A DNA stretch of 64,000 nt from Litomosoides sigmodontis (lineage: Eukaryota; Nematoda; Chromadorea; Rhabditida; Onchocercidae), in assembly GCA_963070105.1 (NCBI GenBank), contig OY718808.1, forward strand, positions 7,373,898 to 7,437,897, read 5' to 3'. The notes beneath the pieces were generated by a model. That model was not told the origin of the DNA. It saw nothing but the letters and a program-made list of their open reading frames with translations, and ran no database searches. The number at the start of each line of letters is the position of its first letter. Position 1 is the first letter of the stretch. This document shows positions 1 to 12,990 of this stretch, in pieces. Position numbers and translations under genes: made by a program.

Positions 1-271
1 TCCTTTTTCTTAAGTTACCTTTTATCACAATTTGTATGACTGAACTGAGAAAGTGATGATATTATCAACAAAAATTATCACAATTTACCGAGTTTGCTAA
101 ATTCATTTAAGTACGCAAAGCTAACTTAATAGTTTGCGTAAAAAATGTGTGATGGTGGAAAGTTGAAAAATTTTCACCTTAGTTCTCGATAACGCTGTAA
201 GTGTAGCCATTAATTTAGTTCGATGAATAAACCTCCGTTTCACAGTTTACCATCTCGCATATGCGATCTAC

Positions 272-1029
272 TTAGACTAAAACTTCCTCTAAGATCGCTG
301 TAATAGCTTATCATGTGATACCCACAAAAAAAGCTAAACTTTAATAACTTAATAGAAATTTAAATATGCAACAGTTCCATAAATGCCCTTTTTTGTCTTT
401 TCTACGCCAGCTATTTCACGTATACTTTGACGTTTCTCTCTTAACAATAAAGAAGAAAATACTACTAATAGGAGAAGGTGGAATGGAACACACTGCGATG
501 AGTAAGCCATTTGATTAGTTTATTAACTGATAGATAATCTTAAATTCGTTGAAATTTTACATGTTATCTTATAATTTTACTCATTTTGCAACAGTTTTCA
601 TTTTATTTTAAATAAAATTTGATTATATTTCAAACAAAATTCCAATGAATATTTGAATTTGTTAAATTTCGAGATGAATATTTCAAAATTCACACCTAAA
701 TTAACCTTCCTTCTCCTTCTGCCCCCTCCCCCTCCTCTCCCTTTGTCCTTTCTTTCAAATAACTAATCATTTGAAATTTTTGGTACGAATTATCTAAAAT
801 CTGTATGATCAAACGTGCTATTGAATTAATGATAGAAATGATTGAAACATACCGATAGAGCTGCTACGGCGTGGTACGTCAGATTGCACGTGCAACTTAT
901 TCCGACACCAACGTGCAATGATGTAAGCAGAAAGAATGAGAATTAATAAAACGCTCAATGCAGCACATGAAATTAACATTTCAAATGCATTCGTTTTGCG
1001 GAATTCCTTCCTTTTTTTTGTTTCAATAT
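272..1029 (-). CDS. Membrane-segment exon(s), parent gene unknown (partial)
   Basis: Exon 853-1029 on the minus strand has an acceptor (CTCACAG) and a donor (GTATGT) and is open throughout. It encodes a charged stretch (KKRKEFRKTN), a strong membrane helix (SVLLILILSAYIIA), then a basic stop-transfer (RWCRNK) and a tail with PRRSSS. This is the layout of the juxtamembrane end of a type I membrane protein. A possible last exon at 272-297 joins in phase and would end the protein ...ILEEVLV. If the donor is not used, a stop follows at 818-820. The parent may be the thrombospondin-module gene about 7 kb upstream on the same strand, but that gene has its own stop, so the link is only inferred. Confidence 0.4.
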
Positions 1030-4000
1030 CTGTGAGGAAAAAAGAGCAACTGTTGTCAGTGCTAATATAATATCAGCGAATAATTGTATTCATTTGATTT
1101 CAGCCTGAAATTTTTATTTAAAAACTCAAAATGTGAAATGAATTGAATTTGTGAGAATATTTCAATCATCTTTCTTATCATCAGTGTAATTTTAGTGCAA
1201 TCAATGGAAAACAATAATGAAAGATATGAGTGAGTGTAAATGCTATCAGAAGTAACTTTGATAATAACCTTTGCAGTTATTAATTTCAAATAGCTATTGC
1301 AAATCTCTGTCACTTACTCCAAATTCTTTCTCAACCAATTAATCTTACTAGCACTTTTTGGTAATAATTTGAAAATTAGCGGAAAATTAGGAGAGAACTT
1401 TTTTTTGTGAAGCAAAAAAATAAATTTGAAGTTGAAATTCGACAATATTTCACAGCAAAATTCAAAAGTAGTCATGAAAATACACATTGATTTCAAATTC
1501 TAAGCAAATTGATAAGTGCTAACATATTTTTCTATGGCAGATGGCTAACTATAAGCTTTTCTCCTCTCTCTCTCTCCCTCTGCCTCTCTCTCTCTTCTCT
1601 TCTTCTTGCTTCCCTTTCAGCCTTTGTAACAGTTGTTTTGCATTTTCTCATAAAAATTACATTCGAAATAAGAATTTAAGGAAGAAAAATTTTTTTTTAT
1701 TTCAAATCTTTCACATGCAGAGCAGCAATGTGCCGGTAAAACAAAAGAAAAATACGAGGAAACCGATGTTCACAAAAAATTATAAAATTAGTGTATTTCA
1801 GATAAATTTCAATGAACTAATGATTGCAAATTATTTGAAACAAATGAAATTATCCTTTACAGTACAAAATAACAATCAGTTGAATCTAATGCTTAATTTA
1901 ATTTCCTGGAAAAGAAAGCCGTGAAAAAAAGAAAATTTAGCTTAATAATTTTAATTTAATTTTGTCATTTTCAAATTCATAATGTATTTGAAGAGCAAAA
2001 AAAAAGGTTAGAAGTGAACTGCCTGCACGCGCAATTGTCGTTGCTTCATTCCTCGTCCCATCAACAATTCATTCATTTTCACCTATCGCTGTGACCAAAT
2101 TTATGATGAAATTTTAATTTGTTCACAAACAATTATCTTCTCCTTTTTTGAAGGATGCACGAACGACGTCTGACACTTTTCCTTGCTGCATCATTAATTT
2201 CGGAAATTGTTGTGACATTGTAAGATCGCTTAAATTGAAATTTAAATTAGAATATTACTGCTTCAGTTGGAATTGTAATGTATACTGGTAGTTCGATGGA
2301 AATTCTTCGGTCTACTCAAACTAAATCTTACAAATCGTGAGAAATATGCAAATCAATTATTTTTTTCTTCATTACAAGTGTTTTGAAAATATGAGAAGCA
2401 AGAAAAAGCGAAAAAAATGAAACAAATGACTTATTTGTCGCTTAATTGAAAATTTCAAATTTCGAGAAATTTTTCATTGACAAAGTGATTTCATTTCTTA
2501 GGCAAAAAATTTACATATTCATTGGCAATTTGTAAAAGTTAATTTCAACAGAAGAAGATGGAGAAGGCAATGAGTTTGCATAATGTGATCTATTAGAATA
2601 TTAGCATTGTGTGAGGAAAAAAAAGGAAGCGAATAGCTAGCACATGTGAAGAATTCCTATTTCTCAGTGCTTAAAATAGTAAGTGAAAAAAAATTTTCAA
2701 AATTTAAAATGCACATTTTCAACGTTGCTTTTGTGATTGGCGTAATCGAACGACGTGAGATTATTCGTAATTTCCTAATTATTAACTACTCATTTCTCAT
2801 ACATCTCAGCTACCGTCTTCTTCTTCACTTTTAAGTAACTTATGCACACGTGCCTAAGTGGTTGTGTAAACTTGAAAATGTTCATTTTTCATTTCATTCC
2901 ATAAAAGATGTTTTTAAATTGCAGAATTGTGCAATAATGAAGTGCTTGCTTATTGCATTGTTAAAGTGTCGGAAGAAAGAAAAGGAAAAGATCCTTGAAG
3001 TTGAAAAAGAAATTGAAAATTAACAGCAAACAAACAATTTCACAATTTCATTATTTCATTCCTCAGATAGTTGACAATGTGATGAAAGAGGCCATTTTAG
3101 TAAATGAAAAGAAAGAGACGTTCGGACACTCATTCAAACTGAAATAACTCAATCATTTCAGGTGAAATGACAAAGGAAAAGCGAACGTCGTGCTTTTTTT
3201 TTTGTTCATTGTAAATTGCTAGTACAATAAAGGAATAATGGAAAGGGCGAAACCTCTTGTTTACTTTCCTACTCAAATTTAAATTTAAAAACTAGAATTT
3301 AAATTAGCAAATATTAAAAAGTAATTGAATCTGACAATGTCATTTCTACGTCTGCTGTCTAATAAAATATCTTGTTAAACCTATACAAATGCATACTTAC
3401 TTGCTTCATTTTCGACCGAAATAATTCAATAATTCCTAAATTTTACTACTCAACCAACTTTAATTTGCTCCTAGAATGACACGTCACACTTAATTAATTA
3501 AACTGTTTATTAGTGAATTGTAAAGGATTTCGGTTTCTATAAGGTATATATGGTCTAGCGGGTTTGCCTTCCAAGAAACTTAGACTCGTCATGGTGAAGT
3601 AGAAAAAGAAAGATCGGTGGTTGGATGGATGGATATTTGATAGGAATAAGGAAGGGGGAGCTGATGGTAATTTTATCCGTTGCTGAGAAAGAGCGAGAGC
3701 GTAATTTTAATTTGTAAAGTATTTGAAAAAAACTTTCTAATTATTTTACTCTCTAAGGAATTGCTGACTGCGTGATTTCCCTTTTTGTAGTACTACCGCA
3801 CTCACCCAACTGTATCAGAATATTAGCAAAAAAAAAAATAAGTCTTCCTAAAACTTTCTCATTTAATAATAAATGGACGTTCGTTGCAGTCATTTGTTAT
3901 TCTTCCAAAATTTTTTAAAAATTTAAAATGAAAAATTGACTGTAATTGGTTAGTTAATCAAACATTAACTGCTAGTTGTTTAGGTAAATTAATTTGATTT

Positions 4001-7000
4001 TCTCTTTTCAAATGCATAGATTTGAAAGTATCAGCTAATCATACTTTTCGAATAAATGCATTTCATCAATGTTGCAATATTGAAGTATAAAAATTAGTTT
4101 TATCAGTTAAAAAGCAAAACTTGTAAAATATTCGAATATTTCAAGTTTAAAGAATACAATGCAAAAAATAAAAAAAAATTCTTGCCAAATATTTTTGCAA
4201 CTTTTTTTTCTCCCAAGTAAAGTCAAAAGTTCAGCCAAAAACAAAAAAATATTCAAAATACAATTTGAAAAATTGAAAATTTATAATAAATGCAGTAATT
4301 TTGAGAAGTAAAAGATCGCTAAAATTTTCTCGTTTTTTTTTGGAAGAGCTGAAGTTTTTTAAGCAATCGAAAATTGAAAATTCCCATTTGAATGATTCGC
4401 TTCAATGGAATATGAACGTTTCTCAAAATATAACTATTCTTTTCATTCTTTTATACAAACAAAAATTCATGCAATGCTAAAATGAAACAAATAACTTGCA
4501 AATTTTCAGGGTTTCTAAATTAGTCGCTTTCAAGTCATACACTTTGCAGCACACAATTTCAAAAATTATTACTTTTAAATTTTAAAATAACTATGAAGAT
4601 GGGTGGAGGAACAGAGGTGCGAAATTGTTGTGTTATTTCCTAACGTAAAAAATAATTAAGCAATTCAATGCTACACAATTAATACTAAAAAAATATCTTA
4701 CTTTCATTTAAAAAAAAAAATATTTTACTTTCTTCAATTATATCTTGCATTTGAAGAACGCATAAACAATTATCATCAGATTATCTTTGATTAGTTTAAA
4801 ATTTTCAAATATAAATTTGTACAGCACTAATGCAATTTAAATCTCTCTCTCTCTCTCTCCAAAAGAAAGCAACGCTTTTTCATCTTTGAAAATAGCTAAT
4901 AATTTAGAAAGTGCGAAGCGATCATTGAAATCAATCGATTCAGCAACCTTTCCAGTGTGACGTGTGATACGTTACTGCCAACAGACGTGAACAATTCTTT
5001 AACTTACAGCTTTAAGCAGCTCTTTCTCAGCAAAAACGGCTTTTGAGTAAGACACCATTAGCTTGCTTGCTATTACCTATCAGAATGAAGCCGCTAAGTT
5101 TTATTTTCAAACTAATCCTTTGGTACAAAATTATCTAATTCTCACCACATGAAATGAAAATAAAAATTGCAGCAAAAGTCATTGGCTATACAAAATTAAT
5201 TAAAATTTGAACTAATAGTTCGCTTTGCTTTCATGCAAAAAACAATCATGTAAAATTTAAAAATAATAGAAACGAAGAAAATGAGGAAGCGAAAAATGAT
5301 TTCAGATTGATCACGTCGAATGAATAAATGGAAATTTCCATAGCACAACAAAAGGAGATATGCAAAAAGTGATGAAAATTTAAATTATTTTAAATTAAAA
5401 ACTGCCAACTCACTTTCTGCTTTACAATTTATATCCTAAAAATAACTTTATCATCTTATTTTTGCCTTGAAAATGGTTGAGAATTTGTCTATTTGAATAT
5501 GTAATTACTCAATAAATGATATTTTACTATATTTTTATGGGAAATTTTAAGAGCTTTTCACATGTAAAACGACATTATAAGACTGCATTTTTTACCAATT
5601 TCTCATAAGCTCACTAAAATTTAATGATTTATTTGAATTTTAGCATTCGGTTAATGTTTCGTAAAGCATTCAACCAAGCAAAGCCCACGAATGCCAATTG
5701 AAAATTACCCTCAAAAAATAGATGACTTTTAACCTTAGAAAAGTAATGAGAAGGTATTTTATTGTGAATGATAAGTGATGTTTGCCACATATTATGACAG
5801 CTTTTCAATTACATAAAACTGTTTGACGGTGGACATACGATAAAGTAAGAATCAAGAAAAACCACCGGTAAATCTCGGCAGTTTAGGGTGAACATAAATC
5901 TAACAATTCAATATCCTTTTCTTTTGCATTTTGCGATTGCAGCAGCTAATACACCCCACGTGTAAACGATGAAATGTGTAATTTCAATTTCCTAAATAAA
6001 TGAATTTCTTAATAATCAATTCTGCTGCACTCATTTGATCACAAAATGACAACTGATAATTTCGTCAACTATCCTTTTGCTGACAAATTGCCTCCGACTG
6101 AAATTTTTCTTATTTATGCAAATGTGTTAAATTAGCAAGCTAACATTACAGACTACTCTATTTCAAGTACTCATCCTCTTTCAAAACTTCTAAAATTTTG
6201 CATTACATGTTTTGAATGCAAATGATATTTGAAAAGCTCCGTAATCGCATCATTCATTTCGCTTTTATTAACCAAACGCACTAATCAACCGCTCATTTAC
6301 ATTTTCATTTTTTGCAAAAATTAATTGAGAATTATATTTGAATTCATTTGAAAATCACCGAAAAGAAGTTCCTAGATTTTCCATCTAATTTCAAAATGCT
6401 TCTTTTCATTTACACGTAGAAAATTCGCGTAAACATTAATTTTGAATTCTCACGATAATTATCATTTAATTTCCTTCTCCAATAAAATGACTAAAATCTG
6501 TGAAATTTTTTCAAACAAAAGTGGAATTTTATATTAGATATTTGAAAATTCCCGTTTCAATTTCTCGCAAAAAAGATAGCAAAAATGTTCCACAAAATTT
6601 TCCACTATTTTTTTTCTTCTCCGTTAAACGTTGTATGAACGTGCAACGTGAAACAATTGCGCAAACGCGTGATAATTAGCTCTGAGTGAGATCAATCAGT
6701 GGATGCTTGCGGATTGAATTTGAATTCCTCATGAGTTATCAGTGAAGTTTGAGAAAAAGAAGTTCGAAGGATTGGTGGAAAAAAAATTGAAAAAATACAT
6801 TTGAAATGTGAAATGAATGCACAACGACTTTTTTTTCTTGAAATAAATATATATAAAATTGAGCTGTTAAAGCATTTTTTTTTAAAAAAAAAGGAATGTT
6901 TCTTAAACAGCAAAATTGATGTGAAGCTGTTAAAAGTTTCATTTTTGTCCATTCTAAGCAAAAGAAAAACCGGAAAGAAGTGAAAAATTCAAATCAATTA

Positions 7001-8211
7001 TGAATTCTTTAGTTTATTTCACAAAGTTGCTAAATGGCATCCTTCTTGAACGGTTATCACTCCAACACTTTCAATTCGTTCTAACAGGAAGTGATAACTC
7101 ATTGTAACTCTTATCATTCCTCTGAATAACCCTCACATGTCTATGATAACCTCTTATCACTGCTACTATTCCATCAATTTTCCTTCTAGCCTATTTCAAC
7201 ACTGTTTCGTTAAATGTTTCACGCAGCATTTCAAACAGTAAATTATAGCATTGACAAGAATATTGTCACTTCAAAAAAAAAATTTTTTTTTTGAATAAAA
7301 TCAAAAATTACAGAGTGGTAATAGACGTTGAATATTATTGCTAAGTAATAACAAAAACAACAATAATTTTCAAAAAATTTTCTCCAATTTTATTTAACGA
7401 AGTGATTTAAATTTGCTTTTCCCATTGAAAATTGCGCTCATCCATCTGTTAACCTAAAATTGCTTGCGGGAAATTAAACTTTTGAATTATTTCTGATTTT
7501 ATTTGCATATGTGGCGACGATGTCCTTCAGTGAGTGCAATGAAGAAGAAGTGATGCTCTTTTTGCACATTTTGCATTTTCATATTCAAATAGAAATTTTA
7601 TTTTTGCTAACAAAATTTTCTTGCTTGTTTATTTCAAAATTGTTAAAGCTATAAATTAAACTTATTTGTGCACTAGCAAGTTGAATTCAGAAAATTATTT
7701 CAAAAAAAAGTGCTAGCAATTAAAGATTGCAATGCATTTTTCGTCGCTTTTATTCTTCGACTACCAAAAAAAAGGAAAGAATGAAATATAAAAGTTCAAA
7801 GTAATTTTTTCAACACTGATGGAACCTAAATTATAGATTGTAATGAGCGAATAACGTCGATCAAATCAGAAACAGATAACTTGAAAAAAATGAAAAAAAT
7901 CAAATCAGAAATAGATAACTTGAAAAATTTCTTTTAAACATTCTGCTGATTCATTTAACCTATCAAAACATGTCTGTTCAAGTTAGCAGTGCTTCAAGTT
8001 GAATTTTTTTTGTTGCTTAAAGTCGGAGTACAATAATTATTAAAAATTGCAATTCAAAGTTAACTGTTGACATAGTCAATTTCTAATGCTAACTGTTAAA
8101 TCGAGCAAAAATTTTTCCACAATCATCCAATAATGTTTGCAATATTTTTCATAAATTCATTTATTATTACAATTTCTTCAATGCAATTGATATTACTAAT
8201 TTAACGAAATT
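1030..8211. other. Long AT-rich stretch, no gene recognised
   Basis: About 7 kb of AT-rich DNA with A and T homopolymers, a short (CT)n run near 4842-4859 and no open frame with convincing splice sites and composition. It may be intergenic, or one large intron of a minus-strand gene joining 8.2 kb to the membrane exon at 1.0 kb. A minus-strand piece near 3540-3590 reads like a short exon (MTSLSFLEGKPARPYIP) but has no usable acceptor, so it is not called. A near repeat of about 27 bp (caaatcaga-a-cagataacttg) occurs twice at 7863-7925. Confidence 0.5.
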
Positions 8212-10419
8212 TCAATATGTCACGCATACAGTAAGCTTGCCGTGAGCATCCCGCCATTCCACGAAACAGTACACAAATGGCGTCTGTCACCTAATCAATT
8301 ATTTCAAAGGAAAATAAACGGTGGTACTTGTTGGGAGATGAAATTTGCAACAAAAATAAAATTATAATATTTTGCAGTAACAATTTTCAGTGAAGAAAAT
8401 TAAAATAGAAAAAGGTGAAACATTGAATATTTTCATCCGTTTTCCTCAAATCATAAACTTCTTCATTTCATTCCTAGCAAATCTGGCGATCGAACATTTA
8501 GGTAGGAAAATATGAAATGGCAGAATTTATAAAGTGTTGTAAATTAGGGAAGATAATCTGGACACTCTTCATTTGGACAATCCTTCGCAAGTTCTGACGT
8601 GTCCACGTAAATTAGCCGATCTTCAAGTGGTAATATACGCATTCTATAGCATCCTCCTGCTCGTCGTAATTCTGGATACTTGTAGATGCAATGAGTCCAG
8701 TTTGTGAATGAACTAAGTTTCAACGGACAACTGCAAATCTCTTTCGATCAATGCAATTGTTAGGTTTGGTTATTTAACAAACATTTGCAACAACTATTTG
8801 TGACAAGTAAAATCACTCAATTATAACTTTCCTCTTCTTGCATAATTTATGCGATACGTGAAAACATTTCCATTACTTCTCACTGCTAGCTCAATAACGT
8901 AAGGCAGTAATCATAGAGTCAGTTTTTTTTTTTTTGAACTCTCTAAATAAGCAGTAGAAGTTGAATAAGTTTGTTCAACGGTTAAGCTAAACTTAAAATT
9001 TGTGTTTTGCAGTAATTTTTTTAAAAAATTCATTATCATCAATGCTATCGATTTTCATGAATAGGCTGATAAATTAATTAATAAACATACCGTTGTAAAT
9101 TACATGGTGCTCGCTGCACGAAATTTTTTTTAATATTTGGTGGACATTTTGCGAAACTTTTTCCACGTGTCATCACTAACTTATTTTCATCTATTTCACG
9201 TTTCATAACTGGCATCGGTTGACCATCAGCCCAACAAGTTGCTGAGCATTGTGACCAGGGCTTGAACTGATAAATGCATGGCATATCGTGTTGTTGCAAC
9301 TGCTTATGCTACAATTTTACAGTATTTTGAAATAACACTATCGCAAAACTTTTTGTTTGAAGTAATTATAAATTATTTGCTAAATTTAGGTTTTGCCAAA
9401 AATTTTTTGTTCAAATATCAAACAAATTTTCCTCCTCAACAAACCTTAATTTTGAGCGCTAATAACCAAAAGCAACTGGTGACAATGAGCAAAATGACAA
9501 ATAAATTAATTATTGTCAGACTGCAATTAATAATCGAAAGCATTCGCACCTGTCTGTTACGTATCAGTGGGGCAATTCGCTGAAATTTTGGAAATATTGA
9601 AATGAATTTATTAATAATTAAATGCTATGATTGTTTCTAAATAACACTGCCTGAAATTATCACTGACATATGTCAGCTTAGAATTTGAAGAAGACTTGTT
9701 GACTTTCTAAAATGCAACTTACATAATACCATGTTGAAAATGATGATGATCCTTTGGTGCTCACTGAGGAACCTTCATATGTCTCGGATAGATCAGAAAG
9801 CTAAAAATTAATGAATTTCGTTTGTCGGCTCAAACTGATGGAAGCAACGAGGGGAAGGAATGGGACGAAGAGAGTTTGTTGGAAGGACGAGGAGTGAGTG
9901 AAACTGTTGCACCTCTTCCGTATCCTCGCCGGCAACTGTCGATGCAACAATTTCCTCCTCGACAACAGATGGCTCATTTTCCGCTTGTTGTGCCGGAGTG
10001 GGATTCAACTGTTCCGGCACTGTTCCCATTACAGTCTGAAAGTCAACTCAACAACGCCTTCTGAGTGCTATCAAGAGAAATTGAAACTACGCCTTACGAA
10101 ACCGTTACTGTTCAACGTGAAAAAATTTGCGTGAAAATGGATGGATCAAGTTTTTGCAAGGGATTGTTAAAGGTACCGAGATATCTCGGTACGCGATCGA
10201 TCAACTCTCATAGTTCCTAACAATCGTAAATAACGCATAATTATACTTCCAGTGATCATACTTAGCAGTTATAAAATGAAGCACAGAAATTTCACTACGA
10301 AAATTGTCTAATCGATGAGGTACAAACAGGATAGAGGAAGGGGTCGAAAAAGAAGTAGATGGTAGAGTTACGTTGCTATTTACGTTTACGTTTGACGTAA
10401 CTAGGCTTACTGAACACAC
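8212..10419 (-). CDS. Protein with two thrombospondin type-1-like modules
   Basis: Assembled minus-strand exons, phases matching: 10035-9913, 9800-9723, 9308-9091 and 8730-8544 (stop TAA), about 201 residues. The N-terminal part is acidic and S/T/E-rich (VVEEEIVAS, STKGSSSFS), a likely linker. Then comes CIYQFKPWSQCSATCWADG, a clear TSP1 start (W-S-x-C-S-x-T-C), with later cysteines at FAKCPP and APCNLQRC. A second, more divergent module follows: FTNWTHCIYKYPE, GGCYRMRI, KDCPNEECP. TSP1 modules are extracellular and act in matrix or guidance-receptor binding. An upstream exon at 10222-10419, S/T/N-rich (VNVNSNVTLPSTSFS), joins in phase but its start is undefined. A 24-codon piece at 8283-8212 (FVYCFVEWRDAHGKL, stop) may be an alternative last exon. 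No initiator or signal peptide was found, so the 5' end is missing. MIG-21-like nematode proteins have two TSP1 repeats and a membrane span; this is a suggestion only. Confidence 0.7.
10173..10192. repeat. Perfect 20-bp palindrome
   Basis: GTACCGAGAT followed by its exact complement ATCTCGGTAC, with no loop. It lies in the proposed first intron of the TSP1-like gene. Confidence 0.85.
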
Positions 10420-11062
10420 TTACTGCTGCTAGGAAGAATTATATGAACAATGAAACCGCTTTGTACGAGTGATAATTGCTGAAATGCCGACTGCACCAAT
10501 TGCATATAAATATTTACGAAAGAATGTTTTTATGCAACGTTTGCAAAAAAATTATAATTTTATTTTTTAGTTGGTGGAACGAGAGAGAGAGAGAGAGAGA
10601 TGGAGATGGAGCAGTGGAAATTTTGAGTGTTCGTGACGTTGAAATTGTTGCAAATGGGCAAAATGAGTGTTGGTGATTTTTGAAATAGAGTTTTTCAATT
10701 TAATAAATATCATATCATTTTAGCGAGAATGTTTTTTGTTTAACATGAGCATCATATAAAATTCTTAAAATATTATTAAACTTTCGAATATTGAAAAAAT
10801 TTTCTTCTTCTTTAAAAACATCGCAATTTTAGTTTATCTGGATAATTTGAATTTAGCAATTTGCTACAAGCATTGCTTCATCTGCTGAAGATTTCAAGGA
10901 CATTGAACTCGAAAGATGAAAAAGCTATTTTCAATTCATCCATCTTCTTTTCTAAGTAAAATTCCACTTATGCTATGAATTCCAATCAACGTCTCTCTCA
11001 CGTCTATGCACAACCATCACACGCTCTCTGCGACTACTTTCGCAATCCCATTGCCTTTTTAG

Positions 11063-11195
11063 TGGACATCAATTGACCTGTTGCAATCAATAGCTTTCAA
11101 AGATCGGAGGAGGCGGCGGTTTCTGCCCAACAGTTTACCTATAATCGAAGAATCCGGAATTGCTGTTGAAAATTACGCTCAAATGATTACGTCAG
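11063..11195 (+). CDS. Candidate upstream exon, possibly of the acyltransferase gene
   Basis: A 133-nt open segment with a pyrimidine-rich acceptor (ttgcctttttag) and a GTAGGA donor. It reads WTSIDLLQSIAFKD, a five-arginine run, then FLPNSLPIIEESGIA and a final MITS. It leaves one base over, which joins in phase with the acceptor at 12979 ahead of the acyltransferase start. It could therefore give that enzyme an N-terminal extension, or belong to an unrelated gene. No start codon upstream was found. The function of the segment is unknown. Confidence 0.35.
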
Positions 11196-12973
11196 GTAGG
11201 AATTATTTTTCAAAATGTAATTTTATAACTATCTTCACAGTTATAAGATTATAATTTGAAAAAAAAAAATATTTCCAAATAAATGAAGAAATTGAAACAG
11301 CGTAATATGTTAGCTTGTATGTGTTCGTTGAATTCTAAGTCAGTTTTGTAAAAATTTCAACGAATCACCCTTGGCCGCTCTATTTTTGCTGTCCGAATGA
11401 TGTCATTCATTGACCTTCTGGAGGAGGAAAGTTGCTTTCACTTTTAACTTTTGCTGTTACTGTAAAATTTGTTGGAACTAAAATTGTTTTTGGAACTAAA
11501 TTGGTTGAAACACCGCAATTTTCAACTCAACACTCTTACTTATTTTCCTAAACAGTTTTTTGAAATGAAATTACCCAATGAATATCACTTTTATTTAGAA
11601 GAACTACCAATGATAGACAATATGCAAATTGCGAGAGAGAGAGACACTTGTGAATTCTAAATGTAAAAATGAGACACTTGTGAGAGAGAGAGAGAGACAC
11701 TTGTGAATTCTAAATGTAAAAATGCAAATTTTGCTAAATTTCATATTTTTTGCTTTGTTCTGTTTTGTTTGCTTTATTTGCCCTATGACTTCGACTACTA
11801 CGAATCACAAAGCTTTCTGAAATCAAAACGCTTCGAATAAAATTGACGAAAGTGTGGTGCTGTAGCAGTAGCACAGAAGTTCCGGGCGTGATAGTCATGC
11901 AAGGAGCAGTACATGCAACGCCTATCACTTGATCAATCATCCGAAAATGAACAGTGATAATAGGAATACGTGCAATCGTACGCTGATTCATCAACCTCAC
12001 ACATCGTTGTGTGCTGCAATTGCTTACATTTTCATCACTGGAATGTTGTATCATTTCCCTATCAACTACTATTTAAAATGACTATCAAAATTTATTTCCT
12101 ATTTTTACAATGTTACATCCCATTTCATTGTCATTTTGCAGTCTTACGTAGTTACGTGAATTTCTCAAAAATACGACATTTTCTTACACGGAAATTCCGT
12201 TGCAATAGATGAGCCTTTTGAAAGAATGAAACTTGACGCGAACAATTTGTCGTTGTGCTTTTGTTTACTTTGGTGTGTGTGTGTGCGCGTGTAAGGTCTC
12301 TTGTGTTCTCGCTTTCTCTCTCTTTGAAATGCACACTCTGTCACTCTCACTGTACTGGAAGGAAAGGAAGTTTCGGAAGGCGAAGGATTGGCAGTTTTGG
12401 GCAAAGACGCAGATTATAGCGTGCAAGTGCATGCGTAATTTAGTGCTCTGTTCACGCACGCTGGCACGTTTTTTAGAGTTTCGTATTTTGCTGTCCACGC
12501 GACTGAAGCGCAATATGACTCATTCCCAAAACAGTTATTTTACATAAATTGCAAGAGTTACTATGGATGATGAGGGCAGTGAGCATATGCATTTCGCATA
12601 GACGATGTTTTCATTGCAAACATTACTAGGTTGAAACGGCACGTAATACTTTAGGAACATTTTGAGCATGGAGGATAACATTATCATTTTTTTTTCGCTT
12701 ATATTTCCGCACGTCCACCTATGCTGACTTTTTCGCAATTGAACTGGAGACATAAACTCTGTATGCGCAATTGGTTGGCGTAAAAAAACATTGATGTTTG
12801 CGTTTTTGTACTTTTTTTTTGTATGGTTTGAAAAAGAACCGAAGAAAGGAAAGGTTATAGCTTAAGGTAAAGGTGCATATTCGACCAACTTTATATAGTG
12901 TTTTGAACGTAATTGAAAAGTGGAAGCGAAAAATCGGAATCCTGCAAAAAAGAGAAGAAAGGAAGAACTGTGA

Positions 12974-12979
12974 TTTCAG
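12974..12979 (+). promoter_or_regulatory. Probable trans-splice (SL) acceptor of the acyltransferase
   Basis: A TTTCAG site lies 11 bases before the first in-frame ATG (12991). In nematodes such a site just ahead of the start is typical of spliced-leader addition. It could instead be the cis acceptor for the exon at 11063-11195, because the phase fits. Confidence 0.45.
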
Positions 12980-12990
12980 AAACGAATGAT

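Larger units (their letters stand above)
10420..12979. other. Intergenic or 5' region between TSP1-like gene and acyltransferase
   Basis: Holds short (GA)n runs near 10579-10600 and 11634-11694, a small duplicated block, and a GC-richer pocket at 12230-12530 with open frames on both strands but no splice support. One convincing-looking plus-strand exon sits at 11063-11195 and is listed separately. The rest shows nothing I can name. Confidence 0.5.

Noticed and set aside
1541..1924. 127-codon plus-strand frame
   Set aside because: Begins in a (CT)n tract and has AT-driven residues; no splice or start evidence.
12165..12547. Frames of 80-104 codons on both strands
   Set aside because: Composition is driven by (GT)n and (CT)n, with no splice sites or family resemblance.
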